Below are positions 13,801 to 24,500 of a stretch of 64,000 nucleotides of DNA, piece after piece. Source of the stretch: Holacanthus passer (Eukaryota > Chordata > Actinopteri > Pomacanthidae); NCBI GenBank assembly GCA_025331565.1, contig JAFREQ010000049.1, forward strand, positions 3,072,501 through 3,136,500, read 5' to 3'. Position 1 is the stretch's first letter, and each line of letters begins with the position of its first letter. Both the position numbers and the translations under genes were made by a program. The notes under the pieces were generated by a model that was not told the DNA's origin, made no database searches, and saw nothing but the letters and a program-made list of their open reading frames with translations.

Positions 13801-14694
13801 ATTTTTTTCTCTAATCTCTCTCAGCCTATCCAGAATGACAGTTTGTCTTTCTCTTCCCTGATGGGTTTGGAGCAGCAGGACAAGAGGAGGTGGAGGATGA
13901 TGAAGGCTGTTTGGGGATGGGTTTGAGGCTGAGAATGCGGTAGTAGAGGCTCTTCTGTCTGGAATCTGGTTGCAGCGGAGACCCTTCTTGGGGTGGAGTG
14001 GCAGGGATAGATTAAACAGTGATTAAACGGGGCTTCTTGATCTCTCTTGGTTACAATTTTAAACATGTAGGAAGTGTACCCCTTAAACTAACTTACTTAA
14101 ACCATTGTCTTGCCTCCACTGTTATAGTACAAACTTGAGTATTAAAAATCAAAGCATGCAGCAAACCATTTTCACCAGAGGACATAAAATATTTTTTCAT
14201 GTGAAATTTGTCTTCATCCCAATTATATTCGGCTTAAATGTAGTTATAACAATTTCCATGACAAGGGCTATTTCTTTTGAAAAATGTATAGTTTCGTATT
14301 CCCACTTGTGGAGTGGGTGAGGGATCTATCCCAGTTCTTTATTTTATTTATTTTATTACTTTATTTATTTATTATTAATTTATGACAATTATCAAAGTTG
14401 GACCAGTTGGTGGCTTAGTACTTTATGAATTCAGAGAGCTACCCAAGCAATTCCAGAAAGGCTGGGTATCCAAATATGCTCACAGTATATCTGCTATGAA
14501 CATTCTTCCACTTCTTCCTCGCATAGAAGAATCTATCATGTAGCTGTTTCCACTTTCTGTTGACAGTTTCTTGCAGAAATGATAAATAGATGACCTGTAT
14601 ATGCATGAAACATAAGGTCTGTCTCAAGCAGCACCTAAATCAATAAAAATGTATTTTCTTAAATTTACTTCCACTTTGTAACATAAGTCATAAA
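10872..14694. other. Gene-free AT-rich region
   Basis: No gene or paired transposon ends were recognised. It includes an ATTT/TTTA low-complexity stretch at about 14338-14386. Confidence 0.4.
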
Positions 14695-15813
14695 CAGTGC
14701 TTAATTTGTAAATCATCAGCACCCGGAACACAGACCGGGCGTTGTTCCGGCGGTAAGAGGGAGACAAAAACGTCACAGAATACATCAAAAAACAAAAAGC
14801 AGTGCCTTGTGCTAAACGGACCAATAAGATCACGTGACTGCAAACAACCTATTAACCTAAATGTTTAAGAAAAGAAAGAAGAATCAGCTGTAGAGAAGCA
14901 CGGACAATCGCCCATTGATGGAGCATCTCTCCCCCTCACTCTCTCTCTCTGAGCAACAGCTGTCAAATCTGCCATGTTTCAGCACCAAGGACAGCGCAAA
15001 ATCAACGCCAGCTAATTTAGCCACTCTCAGCACAAACGTCACTAAACTTTCAGAACACAAAAACTCGCTTATACAAAATAATTATTTACGACATTTTACA
15101 CTCATAACTCCTCTAATGAATCAGCAGCACAGCAGAAAATACATATAAAACGTGTGCTTACCTTTTTATTCCACCAAAACAGCCCAAAAACCAGCCATGG
15201 AGTCTGAATGTCCATACCAGAACTTTGCCCTCTCCTTCTCTGCTCTCTGTCCCCGAGTCCTCCTCATTTCCCCCGGATCGTCCTCCTCCCATGTCCTGCC
15301 TGCTGGAGGCAGGTGTCCCTGCCCTAGCATCTTCACCACAGCTGCTGCTACTCGCTACGCTAACTGCTGCTGTGCTGCTGCTCTCCTCTGCGATTTCCAC
15401 GGAAACAACCTTGGACTTCTTTACTTCAGGCTTAGCCTGACTTATTGGCTGAAAAAGCTCTTTAAATCCAACTGCCTTTTAGCCATTTTCTGTCGTCTTC
15501 CAAGCTAACACAGAGAAACAAATTTTGCTTGCAAGTGCGCAAATTCCCGCTTCAGATGTAGCGTGGGCGTGGCCTGACCTGATCCGACTTTCTCCTCTCT
15601 TCCTCACTCGCACTCAGTTTTTACAGTCATTTTAGTGTGAACAATGAGATTTCCAAGTGATTTAAAGTCAATAAAAGACACAGCTGTCCAAATTTAATAC
15701 TTCAAAATTTAATCAAAACAAATGAGGTGCTGGATCCAATCAAATAAGTGCTGGTCAAAATCTGGGAGGTGCTGGATCTTGTTTGGGCGGGATCCGGCCC
15801 AAATTAAGCCCTG
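14695..15813 (-). mobile_element. Non-autonomous hAT element with intact TIRs and TSD
   Basis: The element starts CAGTGCTTAATTTG, and the reverse complement of its other end reads CAGGGCTTAATTTG, so 13 of 14 bases match. It is bounded by a perfect 8-bp direct repeat, GTCATAAA, at 14687-14694 and 15814-15821. An 8-bp duplication with CAG-type ends identifies the hAT superfamily. The 1119-bp body has a GC-rich central part (about 15190-15420). On the minus strand this opens as a Ser/Gly/Glu-rich stretch, possibly the N-terminal coding piece of a transposase. No catalytic region is present, so it is probably an internally deleted copy. Strand is tentative. Confidence 0.85.
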
Positions 15814-16439
15814 GTCATAAAGAACAGCAAGCTAAAAGTTGTAGACTATCACCAGTACCACAGACGGCCGACTTAAAGAAGCTCCTAACAGCATGTCCTT
15901 GCACTCTCGTTGAAGAGTGTTCATAGAAATGCTCTTAGAAAATGCTCTTAACTTCTAAAGTGGATGGTTAATGGGGCCCAGGCATGTAAATATAGCGGAA
16001 CAGAGAAGGAATGAATGAAACACTCTGACATGAGTATTTCTGGCAACCCTGACAGAGATGGAACCAGTTGACATTGGCCATTCCATACAGCAGTACATGC
16101 TCAACAACTCCATCCGCAGTCCTTCTAAAAGTGATACAAATTATCCTCTATATAAGTTGATAAGCACCGCTGAACATTTGACTGTTGATGTTTTTTTGCT
16201 GTAATCTTCGGACAGTTCATTGACATGATATATATGGCTTTCCTGTGCTATTGAGTTGTTTTCCTGTGAGTGGGTCCCTGTTAATTTTACCTCGTGTATG
16301 CACATGTAAACCATGTAGGGTTTAAAATGCTTAAAACAATAAGCTTTGCGAAAGTTGTACGACAGGGGAAATGCACACAACATATTAGTCAGACCTCAAG
16401 GATACACAATGTGTTTTTGATCACAAAGACAATAAAATC
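15814..16439. other. Gene-free region
   Basis: Contains the right-hand target duplication (15814-15821) of the neighbouring hAT element. Nothing else was recognised. Confidence 0.4.
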
Positions 16440-17105
16440 ATTCTCTAACCAGAAAACCTGGATGAATGGAGACATGAGGGCCCAATCCAGAGCCAAAAAA
16501 AACTGCCTTTCGGTCAGGTAACAAGGAAGCATACAACACTGCCAGAGTGAGACTGAAAGCTGGCATCTAGAAGACATCAGGAGAGACTGGAGAGAGACCT
16601 CAACATCAACAGTACCAAAGATATGTGGCAGGTGATCCAGAACATCACAGACTCCAAAAGCAATGCCCATCATGTGTGAGTCCACGTTGCCAGATGAGCT
16701 TAACAATGTGGCATATAGAGACATTTTATGCTTGCTTTGATCACCTCAACAAGGAGTCAGCTGTCAAGTCTGACCACTGTCTAGTATTCATAATGGATGT
16801 AAGAAAAACCCTGATGAGAGTGAACGTTAGTAAAGCTGCTGGCCCTGATAACATTCTTGGCTGTGTACCAAGAACATGTGCCAACCGGCTAGTTGATGTC
16901 ATCACTAACATTTTTGACATATCACTGTCACAGCAGAGTGTTGTCTGCATAGTCGGCAATGTGTAGTCTACATGGCTACTACTCTGTGGCACTCGCACCC
17001 ACTGGTTCTCCAGCACATTAAAACATCCCAGCCAGCCTGGACCTCGACCAGTTTTTGCCCTCACTCACCTTGAAAAAAACAACACCCACCCATTATACTG
17101 GCTTC
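16440..17105 (+). pseudogene. L2/CR1-like LINE reverse-transcriptase remnant
   Basis: Pieces in several + frames line up in the order found in fish L2/CR1-like (jockey-type) LINEs. There is a KTWMN block near 16455, an AYNTARVRLKAGI block near 16531, and DMWQVIQNITDSKS near 16620. VRKTL followed by VNVSKAAGPDNI lies near 16798-16855, and VLQHIKTSQPA near 17010. The KAAGPD motif is the start of the reverse-transcriptase fingers in this group. Frameshifts, stops and an internal deletion before the LQHIKTS part show that it is dead. The YxDD catalytic region is missing. Confidence 0.75.
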
Positions 17106-18299
17106 TAGAAAAGAGTCACATGAAATGAGGGTGACAAATCAGGGCAGGACATGTTGTGACTGATAAGACCAATCAGGCAGTGGACGTTGGACATTGCATT
17201 GCTTCCAAAAATCTCTGTTTCTGCCCATCCAGTCTAAAATGCAATTCCCGGAGTTTTCAGACTAAAATGGGGTCAGCAGCATTTTCAGAATTTGTTTTAG
17301 GGGTTCTAAAATGTAGTAGTCTGGACGCTAGGTGTAAATGCAGCAAAACTTATAGGTTTTAAAACTTTAGTAGCATGGATGTAGCCTTGTCTTGAGACAG
17401 AGGTCAGCCAGAAAATGTTCAGTTTGTGGTTGCAGTTCCAAAGGTGGGATTGTATTCAATATGTTCGAACATCAAACAAATCTTCACCTTCTTTAGCTGT
17501 ATTTACCATTAATGTCCTAACTCGCTTATTGTCTGTATCACTCTATTGTCTGTATCAACATCACTGCTAGCTCATGTTGGTAGATGTACATGACATCCTA
17601 CAAAGAATTTAGCATGCAGACCTGCAGTAGTGATATTAGCCAAACTGTTCAGTGAGCAGCTGAGTATCACACCTTTATGTCAGCAAAATATCTAATGTGT
17701 TTTCTGCCTGTGATAAGCACTGAGCTGAATGTACTCAGCCATACTCTGTAATGTACAGACAGCTCATTTGGAGTTCTGTGATGCGTTTATCTCTACTTCC
17801 TTTTTCATGCCTCTCCCTCTCTATTTTATTTCATCACTCTGTTTGCTATCTCTTCTTTCTAGTCAATGTCGCTGCTGGTTTTACTTTTCCTTCATCTTCT
17901 GTGCTCTTAATCTTCCATTCTAATGGTTTTTATAGCAGATTTTTCACTTGTATTTTGATTTGATCATTCCCTTTCTGTTATATTCTTCTTTCCTTTGTCT
18001 GAAAATTCACTCACTCAGTAACTTCAGGCCTTGTGGTGCATGGAGAATTGTAATCCTTCTTTATATTGAGTGAATCAAAGCCAATAAAGCGGGGTTGTCT
18101 CCTGGGACAGACCATCAGGTCAACACCCAATTTAATCAATCCAAGAAAGTCTCAGGTAAACTCTGTTGTTGCAGTTTTTATGCTATCCTCAGATCTATCA
18201 AAGAGCACCGCCCTAAATTCTGGTACCTAGCAATTATATGCACCCCTGGCTATAGTAGCAGCTAGCACCAACTCCACTCCATCGTTTATGCTTAATTAG
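17106..18299. other. Gene-free region
   Basis: No gene, RNA or paired repeat ends were recognised. A pyrimidine-rich stretch at about 17790-17930 opens in two frames because of its composition. Confidence 0.4.
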
Positions 18300-18480
18300 A
18301 ATCAGGATCAGAATTGGCTTTATTTGCCAAGTATGTATACACATACAAGGACTATGACTCTCAGTGGCTTTCAATGTACTAAAACAGGCATAGAAATACA
18401 GCTAAGAACAAGGATGATAACTGCTGAACAAATAATGGTAAAGAATGGTAGAGAATAAAGAACTGCAAGGAACTGTAACA
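18300..18480 (+). repeat. LINE 3'-tail-like repeat
   Basis: The opening phrase, gaatcaggatcagaattggc, continues into a TTTATTTGCCAAGTATGT-type phrase and an ACATACAAGG phrase. This matches the 3' untranslated tail common to fish L2-type LINEs and derived short repeats, as recalled. It is isolated, with no adjacent coding part. Confidence 0.5.
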
Positions 18481-19229
18481 TAATAACTGTAAGTAATTGT
18501 TCTGTTTTAAGTGACCCTGATAAAAAAAAAAAAATCTGTTATGCTTTGGTTTATTTCCTTTGAATTAGAGGAGTGGATTGCTTTCTTGTCAACGCAATGA
18601 ACAAATGTAATGACAGGCATACACAAATTATTACAGAAACATTCATTTGCAAAGAGGACCACTCTCTGTGTGTGCCCAAGTTTGTTTTTAACGTAACTGT
18701 AAAAAGTGGATTAATTTGGAACAGTAGTATTCTTTGTAAGATTTTTGTGTAGTTACTTTTGTGGAATGACTCTTGGACTACCTATGTCAATGAACCAGCA
18801 ATTTCTCATCTCAGCTTTTCTGGTTCTCTACTACATGTAATACATGCATTTGTACCTAATCTGAAAACACACTTACATGAAACTAACAGGCAAAAATGAA
18901 TAATGTTAAAAAGAAATTCAATCTGAAAGGGACCTGGGAACAATTAGAACTGAAGTAATCAGTTCTGCCTCTGCCCTCCTACCTGATGACTGCTTAATAA
19001 CCGAGCTGCCAACCTCACTTTATGAATAGAATATAAATGTATTCTGCTTGTCCTGATACAGTCATAAAAATTAACCATAGCAGGGGCAACAGAAACAAAG
19101 GTTTGAGAAATCCTGCGACTAAACAGGAAGCTAGCTTGACTGCAGTTAGCAACACAACTGGTGTTGCAAGCAACCTGATGGTCAAGATTTTGGCTGAAAA
19201 GAAAATAGTTCAAAATTGAAGAATCTCTA
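18481..19229. other. Gene-free region
   Basis: No feature was recognised. The L1-like remnant that begins near 19230 may extend into the end of this stretch in a more decayed form. Confidence 0.35.
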
Positions 19230-21180
19230 ACAGGTGTGAACAAATACAGGGATGTGAAAAAAGACTGGATGAGGCTGAGCAAAGAATGAGTAACTGGGAG
19301 AATCACGGTGCACATGCAGAGCAGCTGCTAGCTGACATGATACGCCATGCTGTTTAGAAACGTGCTGTGAAGAATGAAATCGGAAAAAGTTTAAGGTGGA
19401 CAAATCTACGTATCTATGGAGTGAAGGAAGGAATCGGGGCGATGAGGATATGCTCAAGTTCACAGCAAAACTACTGGAAGAGAAAGAGCATCAAAACCCA
19501 CAAACCCCAATATCTCTTGATCGATCTTAGTGAAATTCCTTCACTTTCAAATAAAGCAACAGATCCTGTATAAGGTTGGAACACAAAAGACTTGCTGTCT
19601 AAAGGAAATCATTTCAAATTGGACAATGACTACACAGTACAGGAGTTCAGGCTAGAAGGAGCGCAGGATCAAGTTCAGGTCATCTTACCCAGCAGTGCTG
19701 AGAGTCGTCTTGGCTGACGGGAAAAGACCTTCAACTCTGCATGGGCAGCCACTGAACAACTGAGGCATATGCACATCACCACAAGGCTCTCGCAAGCAGA
19801 GCTTTTGGAAAAGGAGTTTTATCCGGAGTTGAGCAGCTTGTGCGTGCATTGGTGAGAGATGCCAAAGTGCTTTCCAGTTGAGTATCTGATTATCTACACA
19901 ACTGATCAATGGAGATGTGAAGTACATCAGACATAAACTAAATTCTTGATTGCCTTTTAAGTTGGGGTACTGACTTTATGTAATTAAAAAGGACTTATTG
20001 GCAGTGATCCCAGAGCTCATGCATATAACAGACACTGCACAATAGTGACCTACACTGTCACAGACAGTTGGGAAACATGCAAGGGTCTGTCCTCGTCTAA
20101 ACATTTTCAACATTTTTTCAACAGAATTGATTCTGTTGTATTATTCTTTTAGTTACTTGTTTATGTCGTAGTATTTAGGACTATGGTCTGTTGGAATATG
20201 TTGTGCTAACGGTACTGAAATAATGGTCAATTATGATGGAATAATTTGACAGCAATTTTGAACAAATTTGATCTGATAATCCAGGGACACACCAAATTTT
20301 AAATATATTACATATATCAACAAATATATATATATATGTATTTCATTTACCACTAATTGTCCTGGTATTTATACTATTCCATATACCACATATTCCATAT
20401 TGCCCTAATAGTAGTGAATAGGTCAGTCCCCATTTTTTATTTACCATCTTACCTCAAGAAATGCATTTACCTGATGCTGAACATAAGACACTGACTAAAT
20501 CATGGGTCTCACTATTTTTGTATTCCTCTCATATATCTGAGGTGTATGATCTGTAGCAATTTTGATACATAAATCATTGCAATTCTGTCCTGACTTCTCA
20601 TTGAAGGACAGAAAAGGAAGATATGTGTTGATTATTTAAATGCTAAATGTCTATTCCCCAAGAGCTCACAATTTATGAAAACTATATTTGACTAAGTGAG
20701 AAGACATGAGTCATATTACTGATCGGAGGAGATTTCAGCTGTGTGCTGAACCCTTTTTTAGATGAAAGCCCTTTTTCAAACGTCCATCAAACAATGAGTA
20801 TGGCTCTTAAAAATAGTTGTGTAGAGTTTGGTTTTATTGATGTCTGGAGGTATATACACCCAAGGGATTGAGACTATACATTTTACTCCCTCTTTCACTC
20901 CATATGCTCCAGGATTGATTACTTTTTTAATAATGAATACTACAGTGCCTCCTCTAGTAGATGGAGGATAAATACCATCCTGCTGGGCATACTGGATTTT
21001 CAGGCTACTCTAGGAGTAGCTTAATGAGAAAGAGGATATCTCTCTGATCATACTCTGGATGGGGAAAAGGCTGTGTTAAAGGCTGTCTCACCAGAATTTT
21101 TATATATAAATTCTTTGTGTTGCGTTGTTTTGACTGGAGTTCAACTGATCTTCAAAGGTGAGAGAGTACAGACACCAGTA
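19230..21180 (+). pseudogene. L1-like LINE remnant (ORF1 and endonuclease parts)
   Basis: Two ordered parts are readable. The first (about 19262-19500) has RLDEAEQRMSNWE and RWTNLRIYGVKEG, then after a frameshift DEDMLKFTAKLLEE. These are the coiled-coil end and RNA-binding start of an L1 ORF1 protein. The second (about 20440-21060) has GGDFSCVLNPFLDE near 20720, then EFGFIDVWRYIHP, a CSRIDYFF block and a final SDHTLD. These correspond to the apurinic endonuclease domain of L1 ORF2, ending in the SDH motif. Stops and frameshifts are frequent. No reverse transcriptase follows, so the copy lacks its 3' part. It ends just before the first cntn2 coding exon. Confidence 0.75.
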
Positions 21181-21325
21181 CTTTGAATTAAAATGGAGAA
21201 GAATGTTATAATATATATTATAATTTTTCTTGGGTCGGAAGTCAACTGCAATTACATTTCTGTAAGCAATCAATGCTTAATTGATTCAGTTACTCCATAT
21301 AGCTATATAACTCATGTAAGTAATC

Positions 21326-21450
21326 TTGTTCTTCTTTTTCCTACACAGACCAGATTGGCCCCCTCTTCTTCTTGTGAGATAAGGTGACCAGGTTTGATCC
21401 CATCTGCTCCTGATCTGTTTGTGATCCTGTTGTAATCCAGCTGGATCCAG
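21326..21450 (+). other. cntn2: Probable splice acceptor and 5' UTR of cntn2
   Basis: A pyrimidine-rich tract ending cctacacag at 21340-21348 is a strong splice acceptor just upstream of the first coding exon. This suggests that the exon carrying the start codon begins at 21349 and contains about 102 bases of 5' UTR. One or more non-coding exons and the promoter would then lie further upstream, possibly outside this window. I could not identify them. Confidence 0.5.
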
Positions 21451-21511
21451 ATGATGGAATACTTACTGTGTCTGCTGGTCCTCAGCTCAGTGGCCCTGAA
21501 TGAGGCTGTCG
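21451..21511 (+). CDS. cntn2: cntn2 exon 1: signal peptide
   Basis: Encodes MMEYLLCLLVLSSVALNEAV, a hydrophobic leader of about 16 residues with small residues near the likely cleavage site. The donor is gtaagt, phase 1. Intron 1 (21512-25373, 3.9 kb) is the longest intron of the gene and holds a LINE fragment. Confidence 0.85.
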
Positions 21512-24500
21512 GTAAGTTCCACTTTAACACAGGCACACACACACTGACACACACAAACATGCAGGCCTATGTGGGTTTTCAGACTGATTCAGCGTTGGTG
21601 TTGATGATTAGCACTACTACATAACTAGGTTTAGTTTTAGCACAGGGAAGAGTTAAGGTCAAGGGTAGTTTAAGATTGGAACTTGGGTTTAGGGTTAGGG
21701 TTAAATCACCTAATCTGTGTTCTTTCATGATGTGCTTCCAGTCCAAATCACGTTGACTCTCTATTTAGAAAGAGCTGTTAAAGTGAGTTAGAATGGATGT
21801 CTGTCTCTGTGTGTCAGCCCTGTGTTGATGTCTTGTCCACGGTGTGCCCAATGTACAACAACAATAGTCAAGGATATACAGTACGATGGGCCAGACAGAG
21901 TGTATTTTAAAATGCATCCACCAGTGGGTTACAAGGCATGTTGTGCTTATACAGTGTGATTTTTTAATTCAGAACTCACCCATAAGTTCAAATGAGATCA
22001 AATATTTTTTTCCCCACATTCAGACAGCAGCTCAAATATTAACTTAAAAGTGACAGCTGTAGTCAGTTTAAATGCTATTTGGTGTGGCTCTTATTCCTCT
22101 GTTCTGCAATCAATGTTAACAAAACACTATCTGTCCTTAGCTTTTAAGTTATAATTGGTGGCACAAATGTTAACTCTTCTTATATTTTTTATATTTATCA
22201 GTATTTAAAAGTCTTTCAACAGAATTGCTTTTAAAATTAATTTATGTGTAATGTGTGTATATATTAAACCTTTCTCTGCATAAAAAGTCATGACTATGTC
22301 ACATTATATCTACACTATAGCTGCACTATATCACATTACAGGTCATAAAAAAAACTTCCTGTCATTTCAGGCCTCAATAAAATCATCAAAACATCTTCAG
22401 AAAGCTGCAGTGAAAGCTTCAGCTTCAGAGCTTCTTTAGAAGGTTTTTTGAACATTAGATTAAAACATTTTCTTTAAAACGTTCATAGAACTTGTCAGTA
22501 ACATTAGCCAATGTTGTGGGAATGTTCCCTGCTAGCTGGATTAGACACAGTTCTAAATTATATTATTGTAAGTAATAATATTTTAATAAATATAGTCATT
22601 ATATATATATATTTTACAAATTTCTATCAATTTTCTGTGCCATTTCTGCGTCATCAAAATGACATATAACCTTTTACTTACGGCTGTTGCTATTGATTAC
22701 TTGATTTTAATTTGATTTGAGCCATGCGTTTGACACTGTGGATCGCTCTATGCTATTGGATTGATGCCAAACTACTTGAAAAGTGGTTTGGCATCAGGAA
22801 CACTGCTCACGACTGGTTTAATCTATCAAAAGCTGCACTGTTAAGGTGACATAGTGTCTAACTAAAAATGTAAGCTGGCAATGCAGTTAGTCACTTTTGC
22901 ATCACAGATATTTTAGCATGTGTGTGTCTATACTGACAAAGCTGTACATGTGCTATGAAAAAACAATGCTCTGCACATACTTGCAGCACATGTCCAAGCT
23001 CTTGGAAGCTGTTTTTTGCCCTCTGGCAAAAAGACAGAGGAAATATCTGTGCGAAGAAAGTTTTAAAGTCATTACACATTATACCTAACATCATGCAGTG
23101 AGTCTCTGCAAGTGTACAAAGTTTAACTAACCGTAGTCTACACATGTCCACATAATGCAGAATATACTTATATGTTTTATATATGAAACTTTTGAGAAGC
23201 CCAAGAGCAGCTTTGAAGGTTTGCATCTACCAGTTTAAGTGCTGTTTAAAATATGCCCTCATATTCAAGCTGGCTGAAAAAGTTGATATTGCATGTATAA
23301 AGAAAAGATCTTATAAAGGCTGATAGAAACATTTTTTTGAATAAGCAATAATCTTCCTTTTGACTGAGTTTTATTACCTACAGTGTAAACACTGTAACAG
23401 TGTGCTGCCACCCACTGTTACATGGCTCTGTTCCACCCAAAAGCCATAATAAAAAAGAATAAAATGATACACACACACACAAATGCTATGTGTGAGGACA
23501 GGAATTATTTCTCGAGAATGACATAAATACTGTAATTAGGTCTGAAACAAGTATGAAATGCCTAGAGCACTGCACTACACAAATGGTTGTTGTGAAAAGA
23601 GTTCAGATCTTTTACTTAAAGCTACATTAATAGATTTTTTTGGCCACTTGAGGCAGCAAGCTATAAAGCACTAACATACTATCACTTTATGATGTTTTTA
23701 TTGTTAATGTGTTCACAAACAGTTGCTTATTCGCACATCTATCTGCTACAGAGCAACATTAGCTCTTTTGTTTGATAGCAAGTAGAAGTAGCAAAACGGC
23801 AATGTAAAACGTAAAGTAAAAAGTAAAACTATTTTCAGCAAAATGTATTGAAGTATCAAAAGTAGAATCATTCATTATACTCAACAGTGTGCTATATTAT
23901 TACATATCATATTATTGGATTATTATTATTAGTGCGCTAATGTTTTAACAGCATTTTTATGCTGTAGCTGGTTTAGAATGAGACAATTTAAACAACTTCA
24001 CACATTCTTTGGTAGCTTACCTATAACAATGAATATCTTTTAAAACTGATCATATGTTCTGTATATAAAATCTTAATGTGAAAATTAACTAGTATCTGTA
24101 TCTGTCAAGGAAATGTCGTGGAATACAGTATTTTCCTTTGAAATGTAGTGAAGTATAAGGTAGAATTAAATGGAAATCTCAGAAAGTACAAGTATGCCAC
24201 TGGAAGAGTTATTGTAAATGTTTTAAAGTAAGTCTTGAACTAATTGTTGCAAACAAACAAAGAATCACATTTTCTTTTGTTTACTTTTTGGAAATGTGCT
24301 TTAAATTTTCAGTCCCCAAGCCTTTTATTAATTCTAGCACACGGTTTTATTTCCAACATGTCTTTTTTTTACTATTATTATTATCATTGTCTTTGTTACT
24401 GGCTTTTCTCTTTTATTTTCATTGTTAAAGAATGTGTGGAGTACAATGACAAAAGGCCCTAGTGGTTAGGAACCTGGTTATGGACTGACATCATTAGATC

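Noticed and set aside
15158..15508. Open frames of 80-118 codons on both strands
   Set aside because: They lie inside a delimited hAT element, are driven by GC-rich composition, and show no identifiable domain.
16389..17064. Minus-strand open frames of 107-111 codons
   Set aside because: They are shadows of the + strand LINE reverse-transcriptase remnant.
22891..23226. 111-codon minus-strand frame in cntn2 intron 1
   Set aside because: It has no splice context, no recognisable family and an irregular composition; it is probably incidental.
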